NCBI GenBank assembly: GCA_947498595.1
Contig: CANMKX010000019.1
Coordinates: 21,731 to 85,730, forward strand
DNA: 64,000 nt
Origin: an uncultured Aquimarina sp.
GTDB taxonomy: Bacteria; Bacteroidota; Bacteroidia; Flavobacteriales; Flavobacteriaceae
Direction of reading: 5' to 3'
The position numbers and the translations under genes were made by a program. The notes beneath the pieces are model-generated. The model saw only the letters and a list, made by a program, of their open reading frames with translations. It searched no databases and was not told where the DNA came from. This document shows, piece after piece, positions 41,048 through 50,679 of the stretch (position 1 is the first letter of the stretch; the number at the start of each line of letters is the position of its first letter).

Positions 41048-42445
41048 ATGGAATTTAGAATAGAAAAAGACACGATGGGCGAAGTGCAAGTACCTGCAGA
41101 TAAATTGTGGGGGGCGCAAACAGAACGTTCTAGAAACAATTTTAAAATTGGAGCTCCAGCTTCAATGCCGCTAGAAATTGTTTATGGTTTTGCTTATCTA
41201 AAAAAGGCTGCTGCTTATACTAATTGTGAGTTAGGTGCATTACCTATAGAAAAGAGAGACCTTATTGCTCAAGTATGTGATGAAATCTTAGCTGGAAAGC
41301 ATGATGATCAATTTCCATTAGTAATTTGGCAAACAGGTTCTGGTACTCAAAGTAACATGAACGTTAATGAAGTTATTGCTAATAGAGCACATCAACTTGC
41401 TGGTCAAATCATAGGCGAAGGTGACAAAACGTTACAACCTAATGATGATGTAAACAAATCGCAATCTTCAAATGATACATTCCCAACAGGAATGCATATT
41501 GCTGCATACAAGAAGATTGTTGAAGTTACAATTCCTGGTATTACACAATTACGTAATACACTTGATAAAAAAGCCAAAGAGTTTAAAAACGTAGTAAAAA
41601 TAGGTCGTACTCATTTTATGGATGCTACACCGCTTACTATTGGTCAAGAAATTTCAGGATATGTATCTCAATTGGATCATGGAATTAAAGCTTTAGAAAA
41701 CACTTTACCTCATCTTGCTGAATTGGCATTAGGTGGTACTGCTGTTGGTACTGGTCTTAACACTCCTAAAGGGTATGCTAAGCGTGTATCCGAATTTATC
41801 GCTGATTTTACAGGATTACCTTTTATCACTGCAGAAAATAAATTTGAAGCTCTTGCTGCTCATGATGCTTTTGTAGAAACGCATGGTGCATTAAAAACAA
41901 TAGCTGTTGCTTTAAATAAAATCGGAAATGATATACGTATGTTAGCTTCTGGTCCACGTAGTGGTATTGGAGAATTAATTATTCCTGCAAATGAACCTGG
42001 GAGTTCTATCATGCCTGGAAAAGTTAATCCTACGCAATGTGAGGCTTTAACTATGGTTTGTGCTCAAGTAATGGGTAACGATGTTGCTATTAATGTTGGT
42101 GGAATGCAAGGACATTTTGAATTAAATGTTTTCAAACCTGTAATGGCTTCTAACTTATTACAAAGTGCTCAACTAATTGGGGATGCATGTGTATCTTTTG
42201 AAGCACATTGTGCTGCTGGTATTCAACCAAATCAACAACGTATTACCGAATTATTAAACAATTCATTAATGCTTGTAACTGCATTAAATACTAAAATCGG
42301 ATATTACAAAGCTGCTGAGATAGCAAATACAGCGCATCAAAATGGTACAACTTTACGTCATGAAGCTGTAGCTTTAGGATATGTAACAGAAGAAGAATTT
42401 GATCAATGGGTAAAACCAGAAGATATGGTAGGTAGTTTAAAGTAA
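41048..42445 (+). CDS. fumC: Class II fumarate hydratase
   Basis: A 465-residue enzyme of the aspartase/fumarase superfamily, reversibly hydrating fumarate to L-malate in the TCA cycle. Motifs: [78 protein letters not shown], and the signature loop [19 protein letters not shown]. Length is normal for FumC. Single gene with a strong terminator. Confidence 0.97.
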   Translation: MEFRIEKDTMGEVQVPADKLWGAQTERSRNNFKIGAPASMPLEIVYGFAYLKKAAAYTNCELGALPIEKRDLIAQVCDEILAGKHDDQFPLVIWQTGSGTQSNMNVNEVIANRAHQLAGQIIGEGDKTLQPNDDVNKSQSSNDTFPTGMHIAAYKKIVEVTIPGITQLRNTLDKKAKEFKNVVKIGRTHFMDATPLTIGQEISGYVSQLDHGIKALENTLPHLAELALGGTAVGTGLNTPKGYAKRVSEFIADFTGLPFITAENKFEALAAHDAFVETHGALKTIAVALNKIGNDIRMLASGPRSGIGELIIPANEPGSSIMPGKVNPTQCEALTMVCAQVMGNDVAINVGGMQGHFELNVFKPVMASNLLQSAQLIGDACVSFEAHCAAGIQPNQQRITELLNNSLMLVTALNTKIGYYKAAEIANTAHQNGTTLRHEAVALGYVTEEEFDQWVKPEDMVGSLK

Positions 42446-42459
42446 TAACGGCTCCTATC

Positions 42460-42497
42460 AAAAAAAGGCTTTCATGTATTCATGAAAGCCTTTTTTT
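42460..42497. terminator. Bidirectional terminator between fumC and holA
   Basis: A-run plus GGCTTTCATG (42460-42476) and CATGAAAGCC plus T-run (42481-42497), perfect 17-bp stem with a 4-nt loop, symmetric for both convergent genes. Confidence 0.9.
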
Positions 42498-42523
42498 ATA
42501 TTTTTTACTAATCAATTTAATAA

Positions 42524-43525
42524 TTACATAACTTTAACTAGTAACTCTTTTAATAAATCTCCTGCAGGTAAGTTTGTAGCTCCTACTCCTTTACTTTTTA
42601 CATCAGCTTCTCTCAATAATGCTATAATTTGGCTCACCTTTTTCATTGGATAATTTTTAGCTGCAATAGTGTAATCTCCCACAAAAAATGGATTGATTTT
42701 TAATGCTTTTGCTACATTATTTTTTGATTTATCTGCTAATCCATGATATTGCAATACTTGCGAAAAATAAGCGTATAATAGCGAAATAGTAACAACTAGT
42801 GGATTATCTTTAGGATTTTGAGCAAAATAATTAATAATACGATGTGCTTTAACAATATCTTTTGTTCCAATTGCTTTTCGTAATTCAAAATTATTAAAAT
42901 CTTTACTTATCCCTATATTTTTCTCTATTGCATCTGCACTTATTTGTGTCCCAGCTGGCAAAATTAATTTAAGCTTATCTAATTCATTATTAATCTTTCC
43001 CAAATCTGTTCCTAAAAACTCTACTAGCATTTGGGAAGCTTTGGGTTCTATACTATATTTTGAACTCTTTAAAACCTGATTAATCCAATTTCCTACTTGA
43101 TTTTCATAGAGTCTCTTACTTTCAAAGATTACCCCACTCTTTGCAACAGCTTTATATAATTTTTTACGCTTATCTATTTTTTTGTATTTATAACACATTA
43201 CCAACACTGTTGTTGGTTGGGGGTTTTCTGCATAAGCAACTAACTTTTCTATAGTTCTAGATAATTCTTGAGCTTCTTTAACAATCACAACTTGATGCTC
43301 AGCCATCATGGGATATCGCTTAGCATTAGAAACTATATCATCGATACTTACATCGCGTCCATATAATACCATTTGATTAAACCCTTTCTCTTCTTCTTGC
43401 AATACATTCTTGTCAATGTACTCCGTAATTTTATCGATATAGTAGGGTTCTTCTCCCATTAAAAAATAAATAGGTTTGATATTCCCATTCTTAATATCAT
43501 TTACAATATTCTTTACTTCATCCAT
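42524..43525 (-). CDS. holA: DNA polymerase III delta subunit
   Basis: A 333-residue protein, normal for HolA, a clamp-loader subunit that opens the beta sliding clamp. Signatures: PIYFLMGEEPYYIDKITEYI, FNQMVLYGRDVSIDDIVSNA, RYPMMAEHQVVIVKEAQELS, and the C-terminal VTISLLYAYFSQVLQYHGL with KVSQIIALLREADVKSKGVG. Single gene, convergent with fumC and divergent from the HsdR-N-like gene. Confidence 0.93.
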   Translation of the reverse strand: MDEVKNIVNDIKNGNIKPIYFLMGEEPYYIDKITEYIDKNVLQEEEKGFNQMVLYGRDVSIDDIVSNAKRYPMMAEHQVVIVKEAQELSRTIEKLVAYAENPQPTTVLVMCYKYKKIDKRKKLYKAVAKSGVIFESKRLYENQVGNWINQVLKSSKYSIEPKASQMLVEFLGTDLGKINNELDKLKLILPAGTQISADAIEKNIGISKDFNNFELRKAIGTKDIVKAHRIINYFAQNPKDNPLVVTISLLYAYFSQVLQYHGLADKSKNNVAKALKINPFFVGDYTIAAKNYPMKKVSQIIALLREADVKSKGVGATNLPAGDLLKELLVKVM

Positions 43526-43551
43526 TCAAAAAAAATCATCAAATTTGCGGT

Positions 43552-44001
43552 ATGCAAAATCTTAATTTTCCAGCATACACTTTTAGGCTCAAAAATAGCG
43601 AAAATAAAACTTCCATTTTTGACTCAATTCGTAAAAAATTTATCATCCTCACTCCTGAAGAATGGGTAAGGCAACATACTGTTCAGTTTTTAATATCCGA
43701 AAAGAAATATCCTAAAAGTTTAATCAATGTAGAAAAAAAAGTAGCTGTAAATGGAATGCAAAAACGATACGACGTTATTGTTTTTCACCCCAACGGAACT
43801 ATTAATATCATTGTAGAATGTAAAGCTCCTAAAATAAAGATAACGCAAGCAACTTTTGATCAAATAGCTCGTTATAATCTTACTTTAAATGCAGATTATC
43901 TGATGGTCACTAACGGTCTTGATCATTATTATTGTCAAATGGATTTTAAACAAGAACGATACCATTTCTTAAAAGAGATCCCTAATTATTCTACTATTTA
44001 A
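43552..44001 (+). CDS. Stand-alone HsdR N-terminal domain-like nuclease-fold protein
   Basis: A 149-residue protein with the type I restriction R-subunit N-terminal fold: LTPEEWVRQHTVQFLISEKK, QKRYDVIVFHPNGTINIIVE with the CKAPK that follows, and ITQATFDQIARYNLTLNADY. The D of RYDVIVF and the ECK form the PD-(D/E)XK pattern, so catalytic residues appear intact. No methylase, specificity or helicase part is near, so it is not a full restriction system. It starts 26 bp from the divergent holA start and is followed 10 bp later by the glycosyltransferase. Its role is unknown. Confidence 0.8.
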   Translation: MQNLNFPAYTFRLKNSENKTSIFDSIRKKFIILTPEEWVRQHTVQFLISEKKYPKSLINVEKKVAVNGMQKRYDVIVFHPNGTINIIVECKAPKIKITQATFDQIARYNLTLNADYLMVTNGLDHYYCQMDFKQERYHFLKEIPNYSTI

Positions 44002-44011
44002 AAAACAACTT

Positions 44012-45004
44012 TTGAAAATAGCCATTGTTATATTAAATTGGAACGGTAAAAAATTACTTCAAAAATTTCTTCCATCAGTCATTGCACATTCATCTGAAGC
44101 AGACATTTATGTTGCTGATAATGCGTCTACAGATGATTCTATTCTTTTTATCAAAAACACATACCCATCTATTTCTATTATAGAAAACTCCATTAATGGT
44201 GGTTATGCTAAAGGATACAATGATGCATTAGCAAAAATAGATGCAGATATTTACTGTTTACTTAATAGCGATATTGAAGTTACTCCTGAATGGATTACCC
44301 CTATCAAAAAGGTATTTATGGAACAGGCAAATGTAGCTGCCGTTCAACCTAAAATTTTAGATTATAAAAAGAAAACACATTTTGAGTATGCAGGTGCAGC
44401 TGGTGGTTTCATTGATCAATTAGGTTATCCATATTGTAGAGGTCGAATTTTTAATACTTTAGAGAAAGATCTAGGTCAGTATAATGATACCATTGCTATA
44501 CAATGGGCAAGTGGGGCTTGTTTATTCATTCGTCGAGAGGTATTTGAAGAAGTAGGAAAGTTAGATGAAGATTTTTTTGCACATCAAGAAGAAATAGATC
44601 TTTGTTGGCGTATTCAAAATTTTGGTTATAAAATTTTATACGTAGGTTCATCTATAGTGTACCATGTTGGTGGGGCAACTCTTAATAGCATACATCCTAA
44701 AAAAACATTTCTTAACTTTAGGAATACTTTATTTTTATTAGTTAAAAACGTTTCTGGTATTCGGTTTATTGGATTAATTTTTATTCGATTATTTTTAGAC
44801 GGGTTAGCTGCTATAAAGTTTTTAGTTGAAGGTCGTTTTTCTCATATACTAGCTATTCTAAAAGCGCACTTTAGTTTTTACAGGCATTTCGCACAAATGT
44901 TAAATAAGCGTAAAAGAATTCCGAAAAACAAACAAACGAATACACTGAAATCCATTGTATTTCAGTACTTTGTGTTGAAAAATAAAAAATACAGTGATTT
45001 ATAA
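44012..45004 (+). CDS. Family 2 glycosyltransferase with C-terminal hydrophobic segments
   Basis: A 330-residue GT2 enzyme. Motifs: VILNWNGKKLLQKFLPSVI, ADIYVADNASTDDSI, INGGYAKGYNDAL, YCLLNSDIEVTPEWITPIK (DXD-like NSD) and DEDFFAHQEEIDLCWRIQN. The catalytic domain is cytosolic, and residues about 245-285 are hydrophobic, suggesting membrane association. The start is TTG at 44012: the family motif IVILNWNG begins at residue 4 and no in-frame ATG lies just upstream, so TTG is the best start. Likely surface polysaccharide or glycolipid synthesis; acceptor unknown. Confidence 0.9.
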   Translation: MKIAIVILNWNGKKLLQKFLPSVIAHSSEADIYVADNASTDDSILFIKNTYPSISIIENSINGGYAKGYNDALAKIDADIYCLLNSDIEVTPEWITPIKKVFMEQANVAAVQPKILDYKKKTHFEYAGAAGGFIDQLGYPYCRGRIFNTLEKDLGQYNDTIAIQWASGACLFIRREVFEEVGKLDEDFFAHQEEIDLCWRIQNFGYKILYVGSSIVYHVGGATLNSIHPKKTFLNFRNTLFLLVKNVSGIRFIGLIFIRLFLDGLAAIKFLVEGRFSHILAILKAHFSFYRHFAQMLNKRKRIPKNKQTNTLKSIVFQYFVLKNKKYSDL

Positions 45005-45033
45005 TTGTATTTTTTCGTTTAAATTAATGTTAA

Positions 45034-45050
45034 GACGGCAATGAACCGTC
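45034..45050 (+). terminator. Small hairpin after the glycosyltransferase gene
   Basis: GACGG (45034-45038) and CCGTC (45046-45050), a short 5-bp GC stem with a 7-nt loop followed by ATATTTTT. It lies 30 bp past the stop. Weak. Confidence 0.35.
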
Positions 45051-45109
45051 ATATTTTTAATAATTTTGAGTTATATACTATACAATCTTAGATTAAAATA
45101 AATTTTCGA

Positions 45110-45970
45110 ATGAAAAAAGTAATGATTATTGGAGCTTCTATGGCTATTATATTATCTTCTTGTGTATCACAGAAGAAATTTGCCGAGTTAGAAGCAAAAC
45201 AGAAGGAAACACAAGATTTATTGAACACTGCTACGGTAAAATTAAATGATTGCCTAGAAGAGAAAGCTGGTGAATCTTCACGCGTTAAATCGCTAGAAGA
45301 CCAGATTAACAATTTAAAAAACACCAACGCTTCATTGCTTAACAATGTTGGGGATTTAGCTACGTTATCCAAAAAAGAGGCCGAAAACTTAGAACGTTCT
45401 TTAGAAAGTATTAAAGAAAAAGATCTCCAGATCAAAACTATGAATGATGCTATTAACAAAAAAGATTCTGTTACATTAGCTTTAGTTACTAGTTTAAAAG
45501 GTGCTTTAGGGAACTTAGCAGATGAAGATATCCAAGTTAATGTAGAGAAAGGTGTAGTATATGTTTCTATCTCTGACAAATTATTATTTAAGAGTGGAAG
45601 CTTTAATGTATCTAAAAAAGCCAAAGGCGTATTGGGGAAAGTAGCCAAGGTTGTTAATGATAAACCAGATATCGAATTTTTAGTTGAAGGTCATACAGAT
45701 AACGTGCCTATTAAAAACAAAGTTTTATTAGATAACTGGGATTTAAGTGTAAAAAGAGCTACTGCTGTAGTACGTGTTTTACAAAAAGATTTTGGTGTTG
45801 ATCCAAAACGTATGACTGCTGCTGGACGTAGTTATTTTGTACCAATTGCTGGTAATGACACTAAAGAAAATAGAGCTGCAAACAGACGTACTCGTATCGT
45901 AGTACTACCTAAATTAGATCAATTTTATAATTTGATTGAAGAGGGTATGAAAAAAGCTCCTAAAAACTAA
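45110..45970 (+). CDS. OmpA-family peptidoglycan-binding lipoprotein
   Basis: A 286-residue lipoprotein: lipobox LSSCVS with Cys at about residue 18; residues about 25-135 a predicted coiled coil (heptads in EAKQKETQDLLNTATVKLND, LEDQINNLKNTNASLL); C-terminal OmpA domain about 160-270 (LLFKSGSFNVSKKAKGVLGK, FLVEGHTDNVPIKN, RMTAAGRSYFVP, NRRTRIVVLPK). The coiled coil and tether suggest a Pal/YiaD-like envelope-stabilising factor. A TAATTTTG -7-like box is at 45061-45068. Single gene with a strong terminator. Confidence 0.9.
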   Translation: MKKVMIIGASMAIILSSCVSQKKFAELEAKQKETQDLLNTATVKLNDCLEEKAGESSRVKSLEDQINNLKNTNASLLNNVGDLATLSKKEAENLERSLESIKEKDLQIKTMNDAINKKDSVTLALVTSLKGALGNLADEDIQVNVEKGVVYVSISDKLLFKSGSFNVSKKAKGVLGKVAKVVNDKPDIEFLVEGHTDNVPIKNKVLLDNWDLSVKRATAVVRVLQKDFGVDPKRMTAAGRSYFVPIAGNDTKENRAANRRTRIVVLPKLDQFYNLIEEGMKKAPKN

Positions 45971-45987
45971 ATTTAGTTTTTATTATA

Positions 45988-46027
45988 CAAAAAAGGTTAT
46001 TGAATCTAGGTTCAATAACCTTTTTTG
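45988..46027 (+). terminator. Terminator of the OmpA lipoprotein gene
   Basis: Arms 45988-46004 and 46011-46027 pair perfectly over 17 bp (C, A6, GGTTATTGAA / TTCAATAACC, T6, G), 6-nt loop. It is 17 bp past the stop. Confidence 0.9.
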
Positions 46028-46067
46028 CATTCCTTTGTTAAGCTTTTAATATATAAATTTTTATTTT

Positions 46068-46292
46068 ATGAGAATTACATTAATGGGTATAGCTGCTATT
46101 ACTGCTTTATTCAGCATTTTTTTATTCACAACTCCTAATGCATGGATCGTAATATCTAGTGGTTCTGCTGCTATTGTATGTGGTAGTATCGCTGCATTTT
46201 TAGCAAAAAAAGAAGGTCATCAAGATAAAGCTTCTATCTTATTTGCTTTGATTGGTTGTATGGTTACTATCTATCGCATTATAAATGGATAA
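46068..46292 (+). CDS. 74-residue two-helix membrane protein, hypothetical
   Basis: A short protein with two hydrophobic helices (ITLMGIAAITALFSIFLFTT and AWIVISSGSAAIVCGSIAAF) joined by a Pro/Asn turn, then a charged loop KKEGHQDK and a final hydrophobic stretch ILFALIGCMVTIYRIING. No conserved motif recognised. It has no obvious partner, and its stop is 5 bp from the convergent Sua5 gene end, without a terminator between. Confidence 0.65.
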   Translation: MRITLMGIAAITALFSIFLFTTPNAWIVISSGSAAIVCGSIAAFLAKKEGHQDKASILFALIGCMVTIYRIING

Positions 46293-46296
46293 TAAG

Positions 46297-46917
46297 CTAT
46301 AATATTGTTATATCACCTTTACCTTCACGCACTAATTCTGGTTCTCTTCCAGTTACATCAATTATAGTTGAAGGTATATTACCTCCATATCCTCCATCAA
46401 TAACGATGTCAACAATATTCTTCCATTTTTCAAAAATTAGCTCTGGATCAGTAGTATATTCTATAATTTCATCTTCGTCATGTATGGAAGTAGAAACTAT
46501 CGGATTTCCTAATTCTCCAACGATATGGTTACATATTTGATTATCTGGCACACGAATCCCGACTGTTTTTTTCTTTTTAAATACGGTTGGTAAATTATTA
46601 CTTCCTGGTAAAATAAATGTAAAAGGTCCAGGCAATGCTCTTTTAAGCATTTTAAAAGTCGTATTATCTATCTGCTTGACATAATCTGATAGATTACTTA
46701 AATCTTTGCAAATAAATGAAAAATTTGCCTTTGCTAACTTGACTCCTTTAATTTTTGCTATTTTCTCTAGAGCTCTATTATTTGTAATATCACAACCTAA
46801 ACCATAAACTGTATCTGTAGGATAGATTACCAATCCACCATCTCTTAGCGTATTTACAATTTCTTGTATTTGCTTAGGGTTTGGGTTTTCTTCATACAGT
46901 TTTATCAATCGAGCCAT
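46297..46917 (-). CDS. Sua5/YciO/YrdC-family L-threonylcarbamoyladenylate synthase
   Basis: A 206-residue protein with the YrdC domain: LRDGGLVIYPTDTVYGLGCD at the N-terminus, ISFICKDLSNLSDY-like FSFICKDLSNLSDY, ALPGPFTFILPGSNNLP, TVGIRVPDNQICNHIV and NPIVSTSIHDEDE. YrdC/Sua5 make the threonylcarbamoyl-AMP intermediate for tRNA t6A37. It lacks the C-terminal Sua5 domain, as in YrdC/TsaC and the YciO subgroup, so TsaC or a YciO paralog cannot be separated by eye. Confidence 0.9.
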   Translation of the reverse strand: MARLIKLYEENPNPKQIQEIVNTLRDGGLVIYPTDTVYGLGCDITNNRALEKIAKIKGVKLAKANFSFICKDLSNLSDYVKQIDNTTFKMLKRALPGPFTFILPGSNNLPTVFKKKKTVGIRVPDNQICNHIVGELGNPIVSTSIHDEDEIIEYTTDPELIFEKWKNIVDIVIDGGYGGNIPSTIIDVTGREPELVREGKGDITIL

Positions 46918-46998
46918 AACGTGTTTACAATACTTTTTTAATATCCAATAAAGGTACGTGTTATACTAGACATACTAAACTATATATGCTTATAAACA

Positions 46999-47340
46999 TC
47001 ATTTTTCACCTTTTTTTAATACATTAATCATTATTTTATCGTAATAATGACATTTTTTGCGCATATAAACACTAAAAGTTTCTTGATGATACCTAAATAC
47101 ATCTTTGCCATTGATTACTTCTTTATTAGTATATGCCTTAACTAATTTATCTGTAATTTCTTTATTATTTTTATAGGTTGTAAATGCACATTCCATTAAT
47201 ACATTGTATTGCTCTTCTAATGTTAGTTCAGTTTTTATTTTTTGGACGCAATCACATTGTTCATTCATTAATCTGTCAACATTTTGAGACATTGACATTG
47301 TTGTATATAAAAAGGGAATTATTAATAATAAGTATTTCAT
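46999..47340 (-). CDS. Exported small protein, hypothetical
   Basis: A 113-residue protein with a signal peptide (MKYLLLIIPFLYTTMSMSQ) and a mature part with a CDCVQKIKTELT motif near the N-terminus, a further Cys in LMECAFTTYKNN, and a KKCHYYDK C-terminal Cys. This CDC pattern is seen in many small exported proteins of Flavobacteriaceae, but I do not know the function. Single gene, probably periplasmic. Confidence 0.65.
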   Translation of the reverse strand: MKYLLLIIPFLYTTMSMSQNVDRLMNEQCDCVQKIKTELTLEEQYNVLMECAFTTYKNNKEITDKLVKAYTNKEVINGKDVFRYHQETFSVYMRKKCHYYDKIMINVLKKGEK

Positions 47341-47484
47341 TTGTAAGCTGCTTTAATAGAATACTAATATAAACGTATTTTACTGAAAATATACTTATTA
47401 GATCTATTATCACATCAAAAAAGCATCGTTTTATTATTAAATATAGCTTAATCTAAATTTTATTATATTTAATAACCGTGTATA

Positions 47485-47515
47485 AAAAAAGAGACTCATA
47501 TTATGTCTCTTTTTT
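47485..47515 (-). terminator. Terminator of the globin gene
   Basis: AAAAAAGAGAC (47485-47495) and GTCTCTTTTTT (47505-47515), 11-bp perfect stem, 9-nt loop, 27 bp past the globin stop. Confidence 0.75.
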
Positions 47516-47542
47516 ATTGATACTATATTAATTCTTTAAATA

Positions 47543-47932
47543 CTAATTTACTTCTGTATTAGCTGGAACTTTATTAAGTACATCATCTTTTGTAGTCATT
47601 GCAACTTTAACAACCTCATCAATCAAATTTTGCGCAACTCCTAGTTCTTCTAATGTACCTACTAAGTGTCCTGCAACAGCATTAAAATGAGCTTCAGTTA
47701 ATTTCATATGTGCATGAGCATCTCTCATATTTTTACCTGTATACGCCAAAGGAGCTCCAAAAGCATATGCTAAAAATGCTTTTTGTTTTCCTATTTGTGA
47801 TTTCATATTTGTATTTGTAAAAAAATGACTAATTGTATCATCTGCTAATACTTTTTTATAAAAAATATCTACTGCTGCATTTACAGCATCCATTCCTCCT
47901 ATTTTTTCAAATAGTGTTTTCTCTTCTGCCAT
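47543..47932 (-). CDS. Group 1 truncated hemoglobin
   Basis: A 129-residue 2-on-2 globin (TrHbN type). Visible: FEKIGGMDAVNAAVDIFYKK, DDTISHFFTNTNMKSQIGKQ, KAFLAYAFGAP and MKLTEAHFNAVAGHLVGTLE, where His82 of TEAHF is the expected proximal heme ligand. Likely binds O2 or NO and could act in NO detoxification. Single gene with its own terminator. No hmp or nitrite genes are adjacent. Confidence 0.92.
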   Translation of the reverse strand: MAEEKTLFEKIGGMDAVNAAVDIFYKKVLADDTISHFFTNTNMKSQIGKQKAFLAYAFGAPLAYTGKNMRDAHAHMKLTEAHFNAVAGHLVGTLEELGVAQNLIDEVVKVAMTTKDDVLNKVPANTEVN

Positions 47933-48123
47933 GGTATTCTAATTTTATTTGTATTTTATTCTCAGATATTTCTAAGAATTGGAGTTTTTAAATTCTTAAA
48001 ATTTTCTAAATATTAGACTTTATAACACTCCAAAACTTACATTAATACAGTCTCTTTTTTATGACAATTGTTCTTGTTTTATTTAAAATGAATATTTTAA
48101 TTCATAATCAACTATATATCAAC

Positions 48124-48161
48124 AAAAAGCGTTAGAGTTTAAATTATCTCTAACGCTTTTT
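48124..48161 (-). terminator. Terminator of the UvrD-family helicase gene
   Basis: AAAAAGCGTTAGAG (48124-48137) and CTCTAACGCTTTTT (48148-48161), perfect 14-bp stem, 10-nt loop, 22 bp past the stop. Confidence 0.85.
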
Positions 48162-48183
48162 ATTCATTTATTTATTATCACTA

Positions 48184-50496
48184 TTATTCTATGATTTTAA
48201 GTTTTGCGAAACGTAGTAGCAATTTTTTTAATCCTCCTGTTTTGAAATTAATTTGAGCTTTTTGATCTTGCCCTAATCCTTCAATTTTCTCGATTACTCC
48301 AATCCCAAAACGCATATGTTCTACTCTCATTCCTGGTAATAATGTATCTTTTCCAGTTGATTTACTGCTTGATGTCGTATCAGTTGTTGGACGTATTTTA
48401 CGTAATTTACGTAACTGTTCTTCTGTTGGTTTATGAGATGGTGGTGGTGCTCCAGTAGTTGGCTTTTTAAGTCGAAGTTTACTTTTATCAATTTCTCCAA
48501 AATTCTCAACAGGTCTAAATTTACGCTCCATTGGAGTCATATATTCTAAATATGTATCATCAATTTCATCTATAAAACGACTCGGTTCTGCATCCACTAA
48601 TTTTCCCCATCGATATCGAGAAATTGTATATGTAAGATATGCTTTATGCTCTGCTCTAGTTAAAGCTACATAAAACAATCTACGTTCTTCTTCTAATTCG
48701 CTACGAGTATTCATACTCATTCCTGATGGAAACAATTCTTCTTCCATCCCTACAATATACACATGCGAGAACTCTAATCCTTTTGATAAATGAATTGTCA
48801 TTAAAGCAACGCGATCATCATCTCCAGTGTCTTGATCAAGATCAGTTGCCAAAGCTACATCTTCTAGAAATTCTGCTAATGAACCTGTTTGATCAACTAC
48901 TTCTTTTTGTCCTTCTACAAAATCTCTTAATCCGTTAAGCAATTCCTCAATGTTATCCATCTTAGCAATTCCTTCAGGCGTATTGTCTTTTTTAAGTTCT
49001 AAAACTAATCCTGTTTTTTTAGCAACCATTTCGGCTACTTCAAACGCATTTTGAGATTCATTTGCTATTTGGAAAGTTTGAATCATCGTTACAAAATTTT
49101 GTAATCGAGTCTTAGTCCCTGTGTTTATTTTTAGATCTATACGATCAATATTGTCTATTACTTCAAAAATAGAACGGCCATAATGATTTGCAGCAACAAT
49201 TAACTTGTTAACAGTAGTTGCTCCTATACCTCTTGCTGGGTAATTAATTACTCTCTTTAATGCTTCTTCATCTTTCGGATTGATGATTAACCTTAGGTAA
49301 GCAATGATATCTTTTATTTCTTTCCGTTGATAAAATGATAGCCCTCCATAAATACGGTATTTGATATCCCGTTTACGCAATGCATCTTCCATTGCACGTG
49401 ATTGCGAATTGGTACGATATAAAATAGCAAAATCTCCATTAGGCCTTTGTTCACGCATTTGCGTTTCAAAAATAGAACTCGCTACAAAACGTCCTTCATC
49501 TGCATCAGTGATCAATCGATTGACCATTATTTTAGGTCCCGACTCATTAGCCGTCCATACAACCTTATCTAGTTTCGTTTTATTTTTATCAATAATCGAA
49601 TTAGCTGCTTCAACAATATTACGTGTCGAACGATAATTTTGTTCCAAGCGATACATAATTACTCCTTCATAATCTTTTTGAAAATTTAGGATATTATTAA
49701 TATTTGCTCCTCGAAATGCATAGATACTTTGCGCATCATCTCCTACCACACATATATTCTGAAATTTATCTGATAATGCTTTAACAATTAAATATTGTGA
49801 ATGATTGGTATCTTGGTACTCATCTACTAAAATATATCTAAATCGATTCTGAAATTTAGCTAATACCTCTGGAAATCGTGTTAAAAGCTCATTGGTTTTT
49901 AATAATAAATCATCAAAATCCATTGCTCCTGCTTTGAAACAACGTTCTACATAATTTTTGTAAATATCTCCTAATCGTGGGCGTTTTGCCATTGCATCTG
50001 CCTCTACTAATTCGGTATTATTATAATAGGCATTTACAGTTACCAAATTATTTTTGTAGGATGATATTCTAGACTGTACTTGTTTGTATTTATAGACATC
50101 CTTGTCTAATCCCATCTCTTTTATAATAGAGGAAATTAAACGTTGTGAATCTTGGGTGTCATAGATCGTAAAATTAGAAGGGTATCCTAATTTATCTGAT
50201 TCCATTCGTAAAATCTTTGCAAAAATGGAATGAAATGTTCCCATCCAAAGGTTTTTTGCTTCGCTTTGCCCTACAATATCTGCAATACGTGCTTTCATCT
50301 CACGTGCTGCTTTGTTTGTAAAAGTTAATGATAATATATTAAAAGGGTCTATTCCTTTATGCATCAGATATGCAATACGATAGGTCAATACTCTGGTTTT
50401 TCCTGAACCTGCTCCTGCAATTACAATAAGAGGTCCATCTACATGAACTGTTGGTGCATATTGTGCTTCGTTTAACTGACTTAAATATTCTTCCAC
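48184..50496 (-). CDS. uvrD: UvrD/PcrA-family DNA helicase
   Basis: A 770-residue superfamily 1A 3'-5' helicase. Motifs: LNEAQYAPTVHVDGPLIVIA, Walker A GAGSGKTRVLTYRIA, LTFTNKAAREMKARI, DEYQDTNHSQYLIVKAL (Walker B), VVGDDAQSIYAFRGANI, LEQNYRSTRNIVEAAN, LMTIHLSKGLEFSHVY and VALTRAEHKAYLTYT. The C-terminal PcrA-like SH3-type tail (LLPGMRVEHMRFGIGVIEKI) is present, linked to RNA polymerase binding in PcrA. Acts in excision and mismatch repair and fork clearing. Single gene. UvrD and PcrA cannot be told apart by eye. Confidence 0.96.
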   Translation of the reverse strand: MEEYLSQLNEAQYAPTVHVDGPLIVIAGAGSGKTRVLTYRIAYLMHKGIDPFNILSLTFTNKAAREMKARIADIVGQSEAKNLWMGTFHSIFAKILRMESDKLGYPSNFTIYDTQDSQRLISSIIKEMGLDKDVYKYKQVQSRISSYKNNLVTVNAYYNNTELVEADAMAKRPRLGDIYKNYVERCFKAGAMDFDDLLLKTNELLTRFPEVLAKFQNRFRYILVDEYQDTNHSQYLIVKALSDKFQNICVVGDDAQSIYAFRGANINNILNFQKDYEGVIMYRLEQNYRSTRNIVEAANSIIDKNKTKLDKVVWTANESGPKIMVNRLITDADEGRFVASSIFETQMREQRPNGDFAILYRTNSQSRAMEDALRKRDIKYRIYGGLSFYQRKEIKDIIAYLRLIINPKDEEALKRVINYPARGIGATTVNKLIVAANHYGRSIFEVIDNIDRIDLKINTGTKTRLQNFVTMIQTFQIANESQNAFEVAEMVAKKTGLVLELKKDNTPEGIAKMDNIEELLNGLRDFVEGQKEVVDQTGSLAEFLEDVALATDLDQDTGDDDRVALMTIHLSKGLEFSHVYIVGMEEELFPSGMSMNTRSELEEERRLFYVALTRAEHKAYLTYTISRYRWGKLVDAEPSRFIDEIDDTYLEYMTPMERKFRPVENFGEIDKSKLRLKKPTTGAPPPSHKPTEEQLRKLRKIRPTTDTTSSSKSTGKDTLLPGMRVEHMRFGIGVIEKIEGLGQDQKAQINFKTGGLKKLLLRFAKLKIIE

Positions 50497-50679
50497 TACT
50501 CTCCTGCTTTAAGTGCGAAATTTACTCAAACTATCTTTTCTATAGAAACTTCTTACTGCTAATTTTTGAACAATTTACATTTACTAATAGTTTATTTTTT
50601 TTGTATCTAAAAAAACAGTAAAAAATTAAATATATCTCGTACATAAACTCTCTTATAATACAACTAAAATAAATGCATT

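Noticed and set aside
43540..43547. Palindromic CAAATTTG between holA and the HsdR-N-like gene as a shared divergent promoter
   Set aside because: Each strand has CA instead of TA in the -7 box and no TTG partner at the usual spacing.
45088..45648. Open frame on the minus strand (186 codons) opposite the OmpA lipoprotein gene
   Set aside because: Antisense shadow of a clear OmpA-family lipoprotein; no motif, signal peptide or promoter of its own.
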